Shown one piece after another: positions 22,093 to 34,124 of a stretch of 64,000 nt of DNA; within the stretch, counting starts at the first letter, position 1; each line of letters starts with the position of its first letter. The notes under the pieces were generated by a model. That model was not told where the DNA came from and did not search any database. It worked only from the letters and a program-made list of their open reading frames with translations. Source of the stretch: Mya arenaria (taxonomy: Eukaryota > Mollusca > Bivalvia > Myida > Myidae); the NCBI RefSeq assembly GCF_026914265.1, contig NC_069135.1, positions 32,986,756 to 33,050,755 on the forward strand, in the 5' to 3' direction. The position numbers were made by a program, and so were the translations under genes.

Positions 22093-24115
22093 CAATGTCC
22101 TTTTAAGTAGACTAATGACTATAAATGTATAAAATGATTATGAAACACATGCAATATTTAAAATATAACCTACATTTTCTCAAATTCAAAAATTGACTCA
22201 AAGACCCATATTTAGAACGTTGTAACGCTAAATTGTATCTTGCCTTAAGATACATCATATGAGGCCAAGGCACTTATTGGATATGATTAAACGCTACAGA
22301 TCAATCAAACAAAATATTCCCTAAGGCAATCTCTACAAGGTTATTAAACATACATGTACAAAATTATTAGTCAGCTTTCATAAACATCTTGCTTAACCAA
22401 CATGAACATAATAACATACCGTAGATCTTAAACTCAAGATGCCACATAAATTTCACATAAAAAGAATAGGATTGGAAACAACAATGTGAAAGAAATATTA
22501 CCTCCCTGTATTTATATACTTGTATATTATATTGTATAACTATAAGTCCAATACCATATCACAATATGTAGTTAGACTTAATACAATCTATAATATATAT
22601 GGCACACATTTCTGAATCATTTGTTAATCCATCCATTTTCACAATAATCAAAGTTCAGCTATATACAACTGATATTCGTTCTCAATGCGATAACAAAATA
22701 TACAAACTTTATCTGCTTTTCTAATTAGCCACACTGACGTCTGATCAACCCTGCAGTTATCAAATGTAATTCACATATAAATCTCCCTCAGATGTGGCTT
22801 CCAGCAGATTCTTATAAACTTTAATGCAGACACAGACTGTCTTCAAAGCTCGAATTCCATGAAGAATTTAAACGCCCTCAAACCATTTTTTTTCGCCTTT
22901 CATATGCACTCAAGTTTTGTGTTCGTTTGATTTATTATGCAACTCTTGTTATTTGTTCAATCTGAGCCATATTCATACCCTCAAAACAAAGTAAGATCCG
23001 AGTCTTCAAATACAGTGTGTTTCTTTTGTGTTTATTAATCCACAAGCGAGTTTTACTTTACACATAAAATCTTAATTATATACATTATCTGAAATCAGCT
23101 TAATATTTTTTAAAGTTTAAAAAAATATTTACGTTGTATCTTATACACACTGGATTTTTTTTTCTGCGAACTTATTTGCTACAAAACTTTTACATTACAA
23201 TTCAATTTATAGTTATTGCATCAATTATTTGACAATTTAAACAACACAAATCACTAAAAACAACTTAACAATTCAATACATTTTTACTTTAATTTTTAAC
23301 AGTAATGAATATGGAGAAACAATTTCCGTAAAATAAACCTGTGTTGAAACAGTTACTGTGTGTAATGATATCATCGGTTGATAAAGAAAAATAAACTGCC
23401 GACATCTGCAAATGCAACAATATCCAGGATTACTCAGACATCATTCTTGTACTCTGGGTACTTCAAGCTCATTCCTAGAATATAATCCATAGCAGGCTCT
23501 TAATTAAGAATTAATCATGAGCTGACATGAAATGATGAATTGGAGCAATTAACACAGCAATTATCAATATATGCTTTTATATTTGAAAGAAGAAAGGAAT
23601 AAGAATTTAAGACTTTCATGATTGGAAGACATTTTTGTTGCTAGGTCATGCTAGGTAAACAATATTGTTCGCAGTTACCTCAACAAAGCTTTACACATTC
23701 ATTTATTTTTTAGTTTATTTTAAGTCATTTATGATACTACATGTAGTATTAAGACATTGAATTTGTTTATTTAAAACATATACAGATGTAAATACAGATG
23801 TAATTTATACACCAGCCAAGTAGTGTTTACATGTAAATGTCAATTAAAATTGAATTCTTTCCATGAAATAAGAAAATGTTTTTTTGCATTATCAAAATTT
23901 TGGCATTTAAATCCAGCTGATTTAAGCCAAGTTCCAATCCCCAGCACATGTACAAGGATCTAAGCACCTGTCTCCGGCCTTCGCAATTTATCAGCCCTGC
24001 CAACATGGCAGGGTGGCTTCCGTCATATTAGACTGTTCACCTACGCATGTATTTATTACAAAAACATTAAATAACATCATTCACAAAATGCATCAGCAAA
24101 ATTTAAGCTATTCTA
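22093..24115. other. AT-rich gene-free stretch
   Basis: I see no exon-like frame, array or paired inverted repeat here. Confidence 0.5.
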
Positions 24116-24119
24116 ACAT

Positions 24120-24795
24120 CTATCACTTTACCAGTCAAAAAAATAATTTACATTACTTTATCAAGCAAGGGGTACAATTTTCATCACTTTACCAGTAAGG
24201 AGAACAATTTCATCACTTTACCAATAAGGAGCACAGTTTTCATCACTTTACCAGCAAGGGGCACAATTTACATCACTTTACCAGTAAGGAGCACAATTTT
24301 ACATTACTTTACCAGTAAGGAGCACAATTTATATGACTTCAGCAGTAAGGGGCACAATTTATATGACTTCAGCAGTAAGGGGCACAATTTATATGATTTC
24401 AGCAGTAAGGGGCATAATTTACATCACTTTACTAGTAAGGGGCACAATTTACAATACTTTACCTGTAAGGAGCACAGTTTACATCACTTTACAAGTAAGG
24501 GGCACAATTTACAATACTTTACCTGTAAGGAGCACAGTTTACATCACTTTTCTAGTAAGGGGCACAATTTACATCACTTTACTAGTAAGGGGCACAATTT
24601 GCATTGCTTTACCTGTAAGGACCACAATTTACATCACTTTACTAGTTAAAGGCACAATTTACAATACTTTACAAGTAAGGGTCACAATTTACATCACTTT
24701 ACCAGTAATAAGGGGCACACTTTACATTGCTTCACCAGAAAGGAGCATATTTTTATTGATATCACTTTACTAGTAAGAGGCACAATTTACAATAT
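24120..24795. repeat. 30-bp minisatellite, about 22 copies
   Basis: The unit is CATCACTTTACCAGTAAGGA plus GCACAATTTA, with variants (GACTTCAGCAGTAAGG near 24333-24400, CTAGTAAGGGGC later). A 10-residue periodic open frame on the plus strand (24333-24773) is a by-product of the 30-bp period. Confidence 0.9.
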
Positions 24796-27036
24796 TTTAC
24801 AACTTACAAGTGTTAAAAGGAAGGAGAAGTGTGTTCAAGTACTTCTGGTCATGGGCATAAACAGTCTGAATTATCAACAACAGTGCCTCCAGGTCAGTGG
24901 GGATTTGTTCATACTTCTGGATTAGTAGGTATCCGAATTTATTGTCAAGGAGGCACACCCTATATTACAATTTATGCAATATATGTCTGTTCTTTGAGCT
25001 TTTAGATGTTGATAAGCGTTGAATTGAATTAGTAATAATTGGAAAGGACAAGGCCCAATGTATATATGTATATATATATATATATATTTGCTTTAGTAAG
25101 AAACTTGGGTGAATTATTGGTGAAAATATTTCCCAATGATGTTGTGACCTTATAATGAGCTTCCAGGTAAAAAGTCGAAATGCCCAGTTGCACCATATAG
25201 CATATCTTAATTTTGTTTTCTTTTTTGAAGAAACCAAAGGTACTATTTTATTCGCTGAAAATGGAGGAGAAACATTGAACTTTCTTTAAACCTCAGACAC
25301 AAACCTGTTGACCAATTATATTTTGATGTATGAATGCCAAGAAATCTAGTCCAGTTTAGAACCAACACATAGCAAGGGGGCAATTTACCGGCAATGATTA
25401 TTTGGGCCAGTGAGCTTTTTTGAAGAATAAATATGCAAGCTGACAGTTTACAAGCATATTAAATTTTCAACAAAATTGTTTTGAATCACACTAAATTAGC
25501 ATTTTCCCTTTTGTGGTGGGTGAATTGATTCATCAACTGGGAAGAATCACAGCCTTTCTTCTGACACTCTAAATTTACGGTGAACAGATATTTTTGCTTC
25601 CAAGATTATTTTGCAGTAATTTTCTTGTGTAATTACATCAAATCAAATTTTTTTTTCAGTCGGTATGACATCTTATTAGGTGTCCAATTTTTTAAGGCAC
25701 TGTGCTGTTATTAGATGTTAAAAAATGAATTATGAGTCATTCTGTACATAACAATCACACTGGCAGTGATGGTAGTCCATATAAATTGACTCCTGTCAGT
25801 CTTTTTATGAATTAAGATAGGCAGGTGTTTGTCAGTGCTTCTCTGTCATGAGGTTTACCATCATGTACATTTTAAAAATGAAGACATGTTTACCAAAGGC
25901 TTTTTTTTCATAAAAAATTGTTATGAGCAGGGTTAATATACTTTTAATAACATATTAATATTTGAATATAATTTATCCTATTTGCGAAGTTGAAATGGAT
26001 GGCGGAGTGATAAGAGCATCATACTTTTGATTAGCGGGTCGGAAGCCCTACTTGAAGCTCCGTCTATATTTAGTACTGGTTATTTCTCAGGAATGGTCAA
26101 TATTTCTGCATGTACATATAATAATTCATTGATCCTGGGAGAAGGATTGTTATCGGTACCCGGCTCATCATCGTTGCAAAGTAAAATAAATCATTAAATG
26201 TTATATTTACAGATTTGTTTATAACCAAGTCCAAAATAATAAAGCATATTTAAAATTGAATTAAATACAAGTGATACTGTTTTACACTGTCACATGGACC
26301 TATGCATACTGTAAACATTCTATGGAGTAAAGATTCTTGACCATCAGTTTATGGAACATAAAAAAACAGGTGGGGTTTTATGGTAGTCCAAATAATTGTA
26401 CGTTAACAGATTTTTTTTTAGATTTTTGATATGGCAAATCCTTCACGTACAAATTGTTTAGTATCAAAAGTGGGTAGTTGTTCCGATCAGGATTCCGGGT
26501 TAAAGCATATAGTGTCTATAAAATATTATAAAAACAAGAAATATTACCAGATAATGTTATTTTATATTAGTTCCGTACCAAAAAAAATATATATCCAACT
26601 TATAATTATGATTTTGACGGCTTTTCTTCATTTCATTCTGTCAAAACATAACGATATATACATGAAGGGCACCTGCAAGGCTTTAGGGCACAGTTTTAAA
26701 TCGCTCGGAACATTTCGGCCATGGCCAAGTTGTTACGATTGTATAAACGAGGTCTATCACAAAGCTTTGTCGGAGGAGGCCGAGCTATTACGATTGTATC
26801 GAGTTGTTCCCCTTCGCATAATTGTTGTCTGTGTCAGTCAACTTTCGTTTTATTGGAAAGGTAAACAACTTGTTTTAATGCATTAAATGCTTGTTTAGTG
26901 CAAAATAACATTTCACTTACATGGTAAAATATGAATAAAACTCTTTATGATCAATTTCAACCATTAAATACTTCACTTAACACAATTTCAATATTTTTAA
27001 AACACCCCCGTTTTTTGCACATTCCTGTTTAGACGT
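24796..27036. other. Gene-free stretch with small repeats
   Basis: (TA)n lies at 25061-25087. Two copies of a GTTGTTACGATTGTAT-like phrase lie at 26728 and 26785, about 58 bp apart. The 151-codon frame at 26431-26886 overlaps these copies and is not recognised; I do not call it a gene. Confidence 0.5.
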
Positions 27037-27038
27037 TA

Positions 27039-27668
27039 CTGGGCGAGTACCTAAATCGGAACAGTACCTAAATATGGAACACCCATTATAAAAGTGTTTT
27101 TCCGATCGAGATCAGTTTATTTACGATTTTAATCAATAAAGACGCTTGCTTCAGATACAAGTTCCAAAGAACACAATTGTCCGGTAAGAATTTCAAATAA
27201 TGCAATCATTTAAAGTTTTTTATGTTCAAATGTCAATACATGGCACTCGGGGAAAAGACTATATGCTTGCCACAATCACAGCATACTGGTACAGTCTATA
27301 TTTTACTGAAATCATCAACTTTTACTGACAAAAATGACAAAAAAAGACAAGCTGGAAATAACATAAATTATTAATTTACTTAAACAAAACATGGAGCAAT
27401 AATTTTAAAAGAATACATAAAAATAAATAACAGATTAATACTGTTCCATATTTAGGTACTCCGAGGACGAAAATGGCAGTCCTTGATTGTGCGGCTAATA
27501 GAGTACTTTTCATGCAGATTGGTAGTATCTTCAAAAATCCAATTTATATCAACCAATTGGTCTTGAATCCTAGTATGCTGATGGAAAATTTTGTAGTTGT
27601 GGTGCAAGTCCAACTAAATATATTTCACAAATAGTGTCGAAAGTGTTCCGATTTAGGTACTCACCCAG
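27039..27668. mobile_element. 630-bp mariner-type MITE with TA target duplication
   Basis: The ends are CTGGGCGAGTACCTAAATCG and its near-perfect inverse (GGTACTCACCCAG), flanked on both sides by TA. A second internal inverted pair (CAGTACCTAAATATGGAACA and its complement) lies at 27062 and 27442. It has no transposase frame. A TA duplication is the hallmark of Tc1/mariner-type elements. Confidence 0.85.
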
Positions 27669-30631
27669 TAGGGATTGGAAGAATCCCGTATAACACGTCT
27701 ATTATTTTAGACTAGGGTTAATGGCAGAGCAACGCAGAAGCAAGAAGGTACTGAACAGTACCAAGAGATATTTTTGTGTTTTGGTTATATATCTGTCAGT
27801 TTAGTTTATGAGTACTAGAAGTTACAAGTAACATCGTTTTACTTCACACAAATTAAACTCACCAAAAGGTACGATACCGAGAGCACATATAGTTCATAAA
27901 ATACATTTCTTTGAATAAAAAAACTGGCTTATTAATTTCCATAAACAAACATGAAATACAGTTACCTCCCTTCCTTTATAAAATCCATTATTAGACATAC
28001 CGTCCAAATGAGAGCTGGGCATTCGGAACGGTCTATTATAGTTGTTGATTGTACACATGATTGGCATTCAAAAACAATACAACTTGAAACATTCTGACCT
28101 TCATTTGATTACTATATTAGTTAAGCTATTATTTAAAAAAATACTGCAAATGAAATTGACTCAGTGCATTGACTTTTTAGAATTTAATGATTTTTTTTCA
28201 AACAATAAAAGACGGAACGTGTATACAGCACGGTATCAAATGGGGCTGACGTAAATGCTTTAATGACTATATGTATAAAATGTACTTGACGAAAATATAA
28301 TGTGTATAATGCTATCAAAATTTCTGACTGAATACATTTATGTATTTTGGATAATATAAACTAAAGTTTTAAGTTTTCGTAGAAATATTCTATTTTTTTC
28401 TCCCATCAACAAAACGCGAAACCTTAGAGCAACAACATGACATAACAACGTAATATCAGCGTAAAAATTATTCTGTTCAATAGTAACGGAAAAGGTGAGA
28501 CGCTGTTTTTCTGCCTTTTTCTTTAGGCATTATTTGTATATTTAAATGAGGTTAACACATATTTTCATTAATGTTGTATTTAACCATATCTATACCCACT
28601 GAACGGAAGGCATGAAGTCGCTGATTTGTCCGTCCATCCGTACGTCACACTCTTGTACGGATAATAACTTTAATCTACTTATGGGATTTGGATGAAACTT
28701 GAAACATTAACAGAGTGCAATATGCACAAGAGTAGTGCGCAAGAACCATACTCCTAACTTAAGTCATTGCTGAATTAACCCCCTTTGGCTTTTACAATAT
28801 TCATTCATAAGGAAGTTGCTTGAACGGACCATAACTCAAAACGTGCTAGAGGGATTTAAATGAAACTTGGCATATACATAAAAAGCAATGAGAGAATATA
28901 CAATACACAACAGTTTTCGTGTTCATTAAATCATCTATGTGTACCTCCTCTATTATATTCTTTATACTTCATTTCTGTACGGAGCATAACTTTTGTTTCG
29001 TAGACCAATGCTATAACAAGCATTTGTGGACCTATATTTTCTTAGATTATCATCATTTATTTTGTTGGACCCACAATTTGATTATAGTTGTGTATTGACT
29101 TGTCCATAATTCCATATTCATTATTACAACTATATATTATATTATAACGACTAAGAGCATCGATATAAAAAAATTCTGAATGCTTTATTCCTAAGGTCAC
29201 GTTTCTATATAGAATAATGACCCCGGGTCAACACTTATTATCTCATGTATTCCAAAACTAATTTTGACTTGACGGTAGCTCTTCGCATAATAATTGATTC
29301 TAACATCAAAACGTTTGATTAAAATGGATCTGACTTGATGATCGAACCCTGAATGACTAGAGGTGCAATTTATTCAAGCAAAATAATAATTGCATTTAAT
29401 CATCCTACAGGATGCAAATGATCTACATTTTTATTATATACGTAAATCAAGTATTTCTTTATCGCTCATTTTGATTGGTTGAAAAGCCAATAATAAAGAG
29501 GAGTGTATATTTAATAAGATTTCATTTGCCTTAAATGTCTGTAACTTATCTTTACAGTATGTAAACACTAACTCTAGCCTTTAACCATGCTTATTGCTCG
29601 AATTTATATTTTATGCAATGAGATGACAGTAGAAGTTCAAAGCTTTAATTTTGGCCAAATAAGTTATATATATTGCCTATCTTCAATTTCATTGGCTGAA
29701 AATGATGGTTGTGATTTAAATACCTTAGTAAAGCGTTTACACTCAAAGTCATTGCGTAAATGACCCGGATATTAAGTCTATATGATTTATGTGATCCGAA
29801 TGATTTTGAGGCTGGGCGAATGAGAAAAATATATTGTTTATATTGGTAAATATGTATGTATCAAATTAAATTGGTCGCGCCATGTGCAGCGCTTTTCCAC
29901 ATTTTATTTTATAACCCTGCACACTTACACATATATGGTTGTACTTAATCGTGTACACTGCTTGCAAAGAGATGAACGTGTTGGTTGCTGGTTGAGAGCA
30001 AAGCATTACTTGATGCGCCGATACTTAAAGGAATTAAGAGAAAACAAATTCAAAACATTGTGGTCTTTTGTCCTGAACATAATTTCGATATGCAATAAAG
30101 AACAAAATCATTAATAAAATAAACCACATTCAAGAAAAAAGTTGAACAAAAACGCTTACATTTAAAAAAAAAACACACCAGAGTTTACCCTGTGGCTTTT
30201 AATTAAAATTTAGGATCTCGAAGTACAACAAAAGCTTAATGTTTAAGCTAAAATTTGGTATGGAATCTGCATTCACTGTTTGTCTTTGGCCATATCTACC
30301 AAGCTCGGAATGATTATTTTGTGAACTAACCAATGTAACTTAAAATTTTATTTTGCTAAGTGGGCCGATACTAGTCATTATATATAAATTATACGGTTGG
30401 CGCTACATGCTGATTAGCATTTCTGTAAACTTTCGTGACTTTATGTAAAAAAGCACTTTATAAATAACGCTTTGTTAAACTGAAAATTCAGTATATTGCC
30501 ATCACCTGCAACATTGTTGCTGTATCGACATGCCTGACGAAAGCCGCAAGTTTGTCGCCTGTCTCTTGGGATGGCATTGTTAAGTGGTGTTATTGCCTTT
30601 AATATCTTTTAGAGATAATAATAAGGTCCTT
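27669..30631. other. Gene-free stretch with dispersed repeat fragments
   Basis: About 28600-29000 holds a bivalve-type repeat with GTCCGTCCATCCGTACG, GGATGAAACTTGAAACAT and a diverged second unit (AAATGAAACTTGGCATATAC). The rest is AT-rich with no supportable gene. Short frames at 28042 and 29884 are unrecognised. Confidence 0.5.
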
Positions 30632-30635
30632 TTAA

Positions 30636-31126
30636 AGGGGCTGTACTCCGTATGATAAAATAGGAAAATAAAAGAAAATTGTCGAAAACTGACATAAACT
30701 TGGCATCGATGTGTAAAATGCATTGCAACTTACTAACTGAAGTACCACAAAGTTTACAATTTATTTAAGTTTAGCAGTTATTTCGTATTTTTCCACTAAA
30801 ATAGATTACTGGGTATGTCTACCAGGTAGAATTCATTCTTTATGCATGATTGGCTAGTCGGTGTTATCACGTGATATTACCGAGGTAGGGTATAGCGTAA
30901 TTATATCACCTAATAAGAGTAAGCCCTAATAGCTCTGTGGATACGACGCTGAACTGCAATTTTGGCGACACTCGTTCGAACCCGGTCTCCGACACATTTT
31001 TTTTTAACATTTTGGTACTTTTTTTACAATAATGATATCAAAGCGTAACACATTCTATTAGATAATTGTCCTGAGATTCGTTACAGAAAAAAACTTTTTT
31101 TGGTGCAAATCTGGTGTACAGTCCCT
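30636..31126. mobile_element. TTAA-flanked MITE carrying a tRNA-like segment
   Basis: The ends are AGGGGCTGTAC and GTACAGTCCCT (one mismatch), directly flanked by TTAA on each side, which is typical of piggyBac-type insertion. Inside, 30925-31000 contains TAGCTCTGTGGATACGACG and GTTCGAACCC, resembling tRNA A and B boxes. The 491-bp element has no coding frame. Confidence 0.75.
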
Positions 31127-31139
31127 TTAAGAGAAAGTT

Positions 31140-32120
31140 AGTGCTTATCATGAGATACTTACTCCTTATTAGGATATAATGGACCGATCGTTCAGAACTT
31201 CGTTAAAGTTAACATTGTGATTAACGACATCGTTGTTAACTTTTAAACGGGACATATTTGATGATGTGCTCACATATTTGATTATAAACATGTACAGTTG
31301 AACCGACTGTCTCACATCTTGTTGGAAATACTGCAGATCAGACGTGTATCCATTTAAGGAATGAATTGCGGGGTTGATGTCATCGGGGTATGAACGCAAT
31401 TGGGTTGGTCAATGTGTGTGGAGTCCGAAGGACTCCACGCGTACTTTGACCAACCCAATTGCGTTCATATCCCCGATAATGACATCAACCCCGCAATTCA
31501 TTCCTTATATTTACACCAATAGTTCATTATTTCATTCAAGAATTGTTAAAAAAAATACTTCATTTCATTAAAGAAAACCTTTCAGTAATCCGTTCTTACC
31601 CATTCTGTAAATAGAACGACCCGACTATAACCGGAAACATTTTTTTCAAATGACGTCACAATAACGCGGGAAAAGATCAACCACTTGAAATCACTTTAAA
31701 ACGTAAAAATTGAAACACTTCTGGTACCAATATACTTATAATTTAATAAACTAACACTTTTAAAAATGTTGATCTATATTTTACGGGACCTGCAGACACA
31801 ATACAACCAATAACAAGATCAATAGCTTTCATGTATATTGTTATGCAATTAATTACGATCCGAACATATCCGAAGATGTTGCGTTCATCGATTGATGAAC
31901 GCAATTGCCGAAAGGTAGTTCATTTAAGGAATGGAAGTTGAGGTGTAAATATCAACCTTCTAGAGCAGTAACGATTTAAAGTTAATACCAATGACCTTAA
32001 CAACGTTGTTAACCTTAACAAATATTTGAACAATCGGCTCATTGGGAGCTAATGAAGAGGAACTAAAGCATAATTGGGAGATTCTAACTCATAACAAGGA
32101 GAAACTAAGTCATGATATAG
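31140..32120. repeat. Larger inverted repeat enclosing hairpin-element copy A
   Basis: The reverse complement of about 31160-31250 (TTAACTTTAACGAAGTTCTGAACGATCGG) resembles about 31977-32045 (TTAACCTTAACAAATATTTGAACAATCGG). The hairpin element at 31354-31952 sits between the two arms. Confidence 0.5.
31354..31952 (+). mobile_element. Hairpin-bearing ~600-bp element, copy A
   Basis: It starts with a long interrupted palindrome (31354-31507): arms of ~70 nt beginning TTAAGGAATGAATTGCGGGG, and a loop flanked by GTGGAGTCC/GGACTCCAC. The body is bounded by inverted TATTTACACC (31508) and GGTGTAAATA (ending 31951). The body also contains TGACGTCA, a GCGGGAAAA motif and a palindrome GCGTTCATCGATTGATGAACGC-like site near 31882. 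There is no coding capacity. Copy B lies inverted at 40139-40740. Confidence 0.85.
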
Positions 32121-32910
32121 AAATGATATCCTAAAAATAGTATGGATTGTGGCATAGGACCACACTAGGTAACTATCTCTTAATAAGGAGATACCCCAGA
32201 ACCAAGTACTTCGTAATTAGGCCGTTTTATCTCTTGAATGTATCATAAATGTGACGTACTACATCGAAATAAGCACTCAGTATACTAGTATCCTAACTCC
32301 TAATTTCGACTTATTACCATAAAAAAGTCATCGTTTGTCATTGGGTCACAAATATGTGCGAACTCCAAATAAGAGTTCATTTTGGCGATCTACAGTAAAT
32401 TGTGCGAGCTTTCTTACTCTAACATATATATAATGAAACGTTCTGTACCTTTTTAACGATTAAATTTAGGTTAAGACGACCCCGCACACCAGATTTAACA
32501 TGTTTGAAATTGAAAATATCTTGTTTCATTCAACAACTTATGATATTGCGAATGACTCAGGTTAGGTTTGTCCGTTTATGAAACCACATACGACGTACTT
32601 ATTTACTTATATCATTAATACGCAGTACCTTTAAAAGCAAAACATGTTTTAAGCAGTATCTTTACGCATGCTAGACTTAAAATAAAACCACCCGAGGCTG
32701 ACTAGTCATGAGCCAATCAAATCATTTCTTTACCGGAACAAATAATGATTAATCAAATTGCACCTGCGCCGACATTTTCGATTGGTTTTTAACCAATTTG
32801 TGGTTTAATTAATATTGTTGTTTATGGTAATCTTGTTGATCTGATTTAAAGTTGACAGTTGTGTACGTCCATCAGGTATTGTATCCCGGATGCAGGAATA
32901 TCTGAAAATG

Positions 32911-32918
32911 TATAAATA
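32911..32918 (+). promoter_or_regulatory. Candidate TATA box of the CILP-like gene
   Basis: TATAAATA sits about 115 bp before a consensus donor (33035). A start site near 32940 would give a short non-coding first exon. This is inference from spacing only. Confidence 0.35.
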
Positions 32919-32939
32919 CGGAGCGTTTCCTAAGGCAGC

Positions 32940-33034
32940 TTTAAATCTGCAACCGATTATTTCTACTACTACTAGTTGGATATCAAGCAATATTGCTCTA
33001 CAAAATAAAGACTTTTATTATACATTTGGCGATG
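32940..33034 (+). other. Candidate 5' untranslated exon of the CILP-like gene
   Basis: The segment ends in GGCGATG before a consensus donor GTAAGT at 33035. The next usable acceptor on this strand is TTATTTAG ending at 34048, just before the CILP-like ATG. The joint would put one ATG directly before another in frame. The start is approximate. Confidence 0.35.
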
Positions 33035-33099
33035 GTAAGTGTCATTTAAATTTATTTATTTATTGTTTTATTTATTTTAATTTATTTTTTGAAGTTATT

Positions 33100-33803
33100 A
33101 AAGTGACACTCTTATTCAAAATCAATACATACACATATATAACAAACATCATTTTTTGACTGATAAGCCTAACTACTGACTAAATAATGCATTTTTAATA
33201 GCTGAAAACGCAAAAATATTAAATAAATGATTGTTGAATGCTTAAAGAGTTACTCTGGTCTACTATTATCGCATAAGGTAGAAATTCTGTGCTATATATG
33301 CCCATTTCTTTCAAATTAAACTCAATATCCTTCATAAGAACCATTGTTTTCGACATTGTTTCATCCTTTTGGAATATTAAAAGAAAATTAGCAATTGTGG
33401 TAAATCTTATTTGGGAGTAAGAGTGCGTCTTAAAAGTGACACTCTTATACAAAATCAAAACATACACATGTATAACATACATCAATATTGATTGATAAAC
33501 CTTAAACTGTAACTTACTAAATAATGCATTAATTAATAGAAACTATTAAAAATCAAGATTGTAACCGTGAATTTAATAGAGAAAAACGCTAAAATATTAA
33601 ATGGTTGGTGAATGCTTAAAGATTTACTGTGGTCTACTATAGTCTCATAAGATAGAAATGTGTTTTATGCTCATTTCTTTCAAATTAAACTCGGTATCCT
33701 TCATAAGATTTTTTTTTCTGACATTTATTCACCCTTTTTTGGAATTTTAAACCAACTTTTTTGATTGCTACAAATCTTATTTGGGAGTAAGAGTGCGTGT
33801 TTA
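33100..33803. repeat. Tandem duplication (~335-365 bp units) in the 5' intron of the CILP-like gene
   Basis: Both units start AAAGTGACACTCTTAT (33101 and 33435) and end ATCTTATTTGGGAGTAAGAG (about 33425 and 33795), with a shared CCATTTCTTTCAAATTAAAC block. A third partial copy, inverted, lies at about 38985-39080. Confidence 0.8.
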
Positions 33804-33869
33804 ACTGAGTTACGTATTGAGTAATTCATCTGTTATAATTCAATTACTTTCAGAATCCATTATTTTATA

Positions 33870-33922
33870 TATCATCATCATTATAAGTATTATTATTATT
33901 ATTATCATGATCATTATTATTA

Positions 33923-33954
<32 letters not shown>

Positions 33955-33986
33955 TATTATTATTATTATTTTGAACATTATTATTA

Positions 33987-34045
<59 letters not shown>

Positions 34046-34047
34046 TA
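33870..34047. repeat. (ATT)n/(ATC)n microsatellite abutting a start codon
   Basis: An almost pure trinucleotide array runs up to TTATTTAG, which touches the ATG at 34049. If TTTAG is an intron acceptor, the array forms the 3' end of the intron; otherwise it is 5' leader. Confidence 0.95.
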
Positions 34048-34048
34048 G

Positions 34049-34124
34049 ATGCGGGTATGTGTTTGGCTGCTGCCACTGGTGGCGCTGGTTGTGGCAAGGC
34101 CTCAAAAGAAGGAGATCAGACACG
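34049..34124 (+). CDS. CILP-like exon with start codon and signal peptide
   Basis: It encodes MRVCVWLLPLVALVVARPQK and five further residues, then splits a codon before donor GTAGGT at 34125. Confidence 0.8.

Noticed and set aside
24333-24773. 146-codon frame with 10-residue periodicity
   Set aside because: By-product of the 30-bp minisatellite.
26431-26886. 151-codon plus-strand frame as a gene
   Set aside because: No recognisable domain or splice context, AT-rich first half, and its C-terminal part overlaps a local repeat.
30925-31000. Functional tRNA gene
   Set aside because: A- and B-box-like motifs are present, but acceptor and T-stem pairing do not form; it lies inside a TTAA-flanked repeat element.
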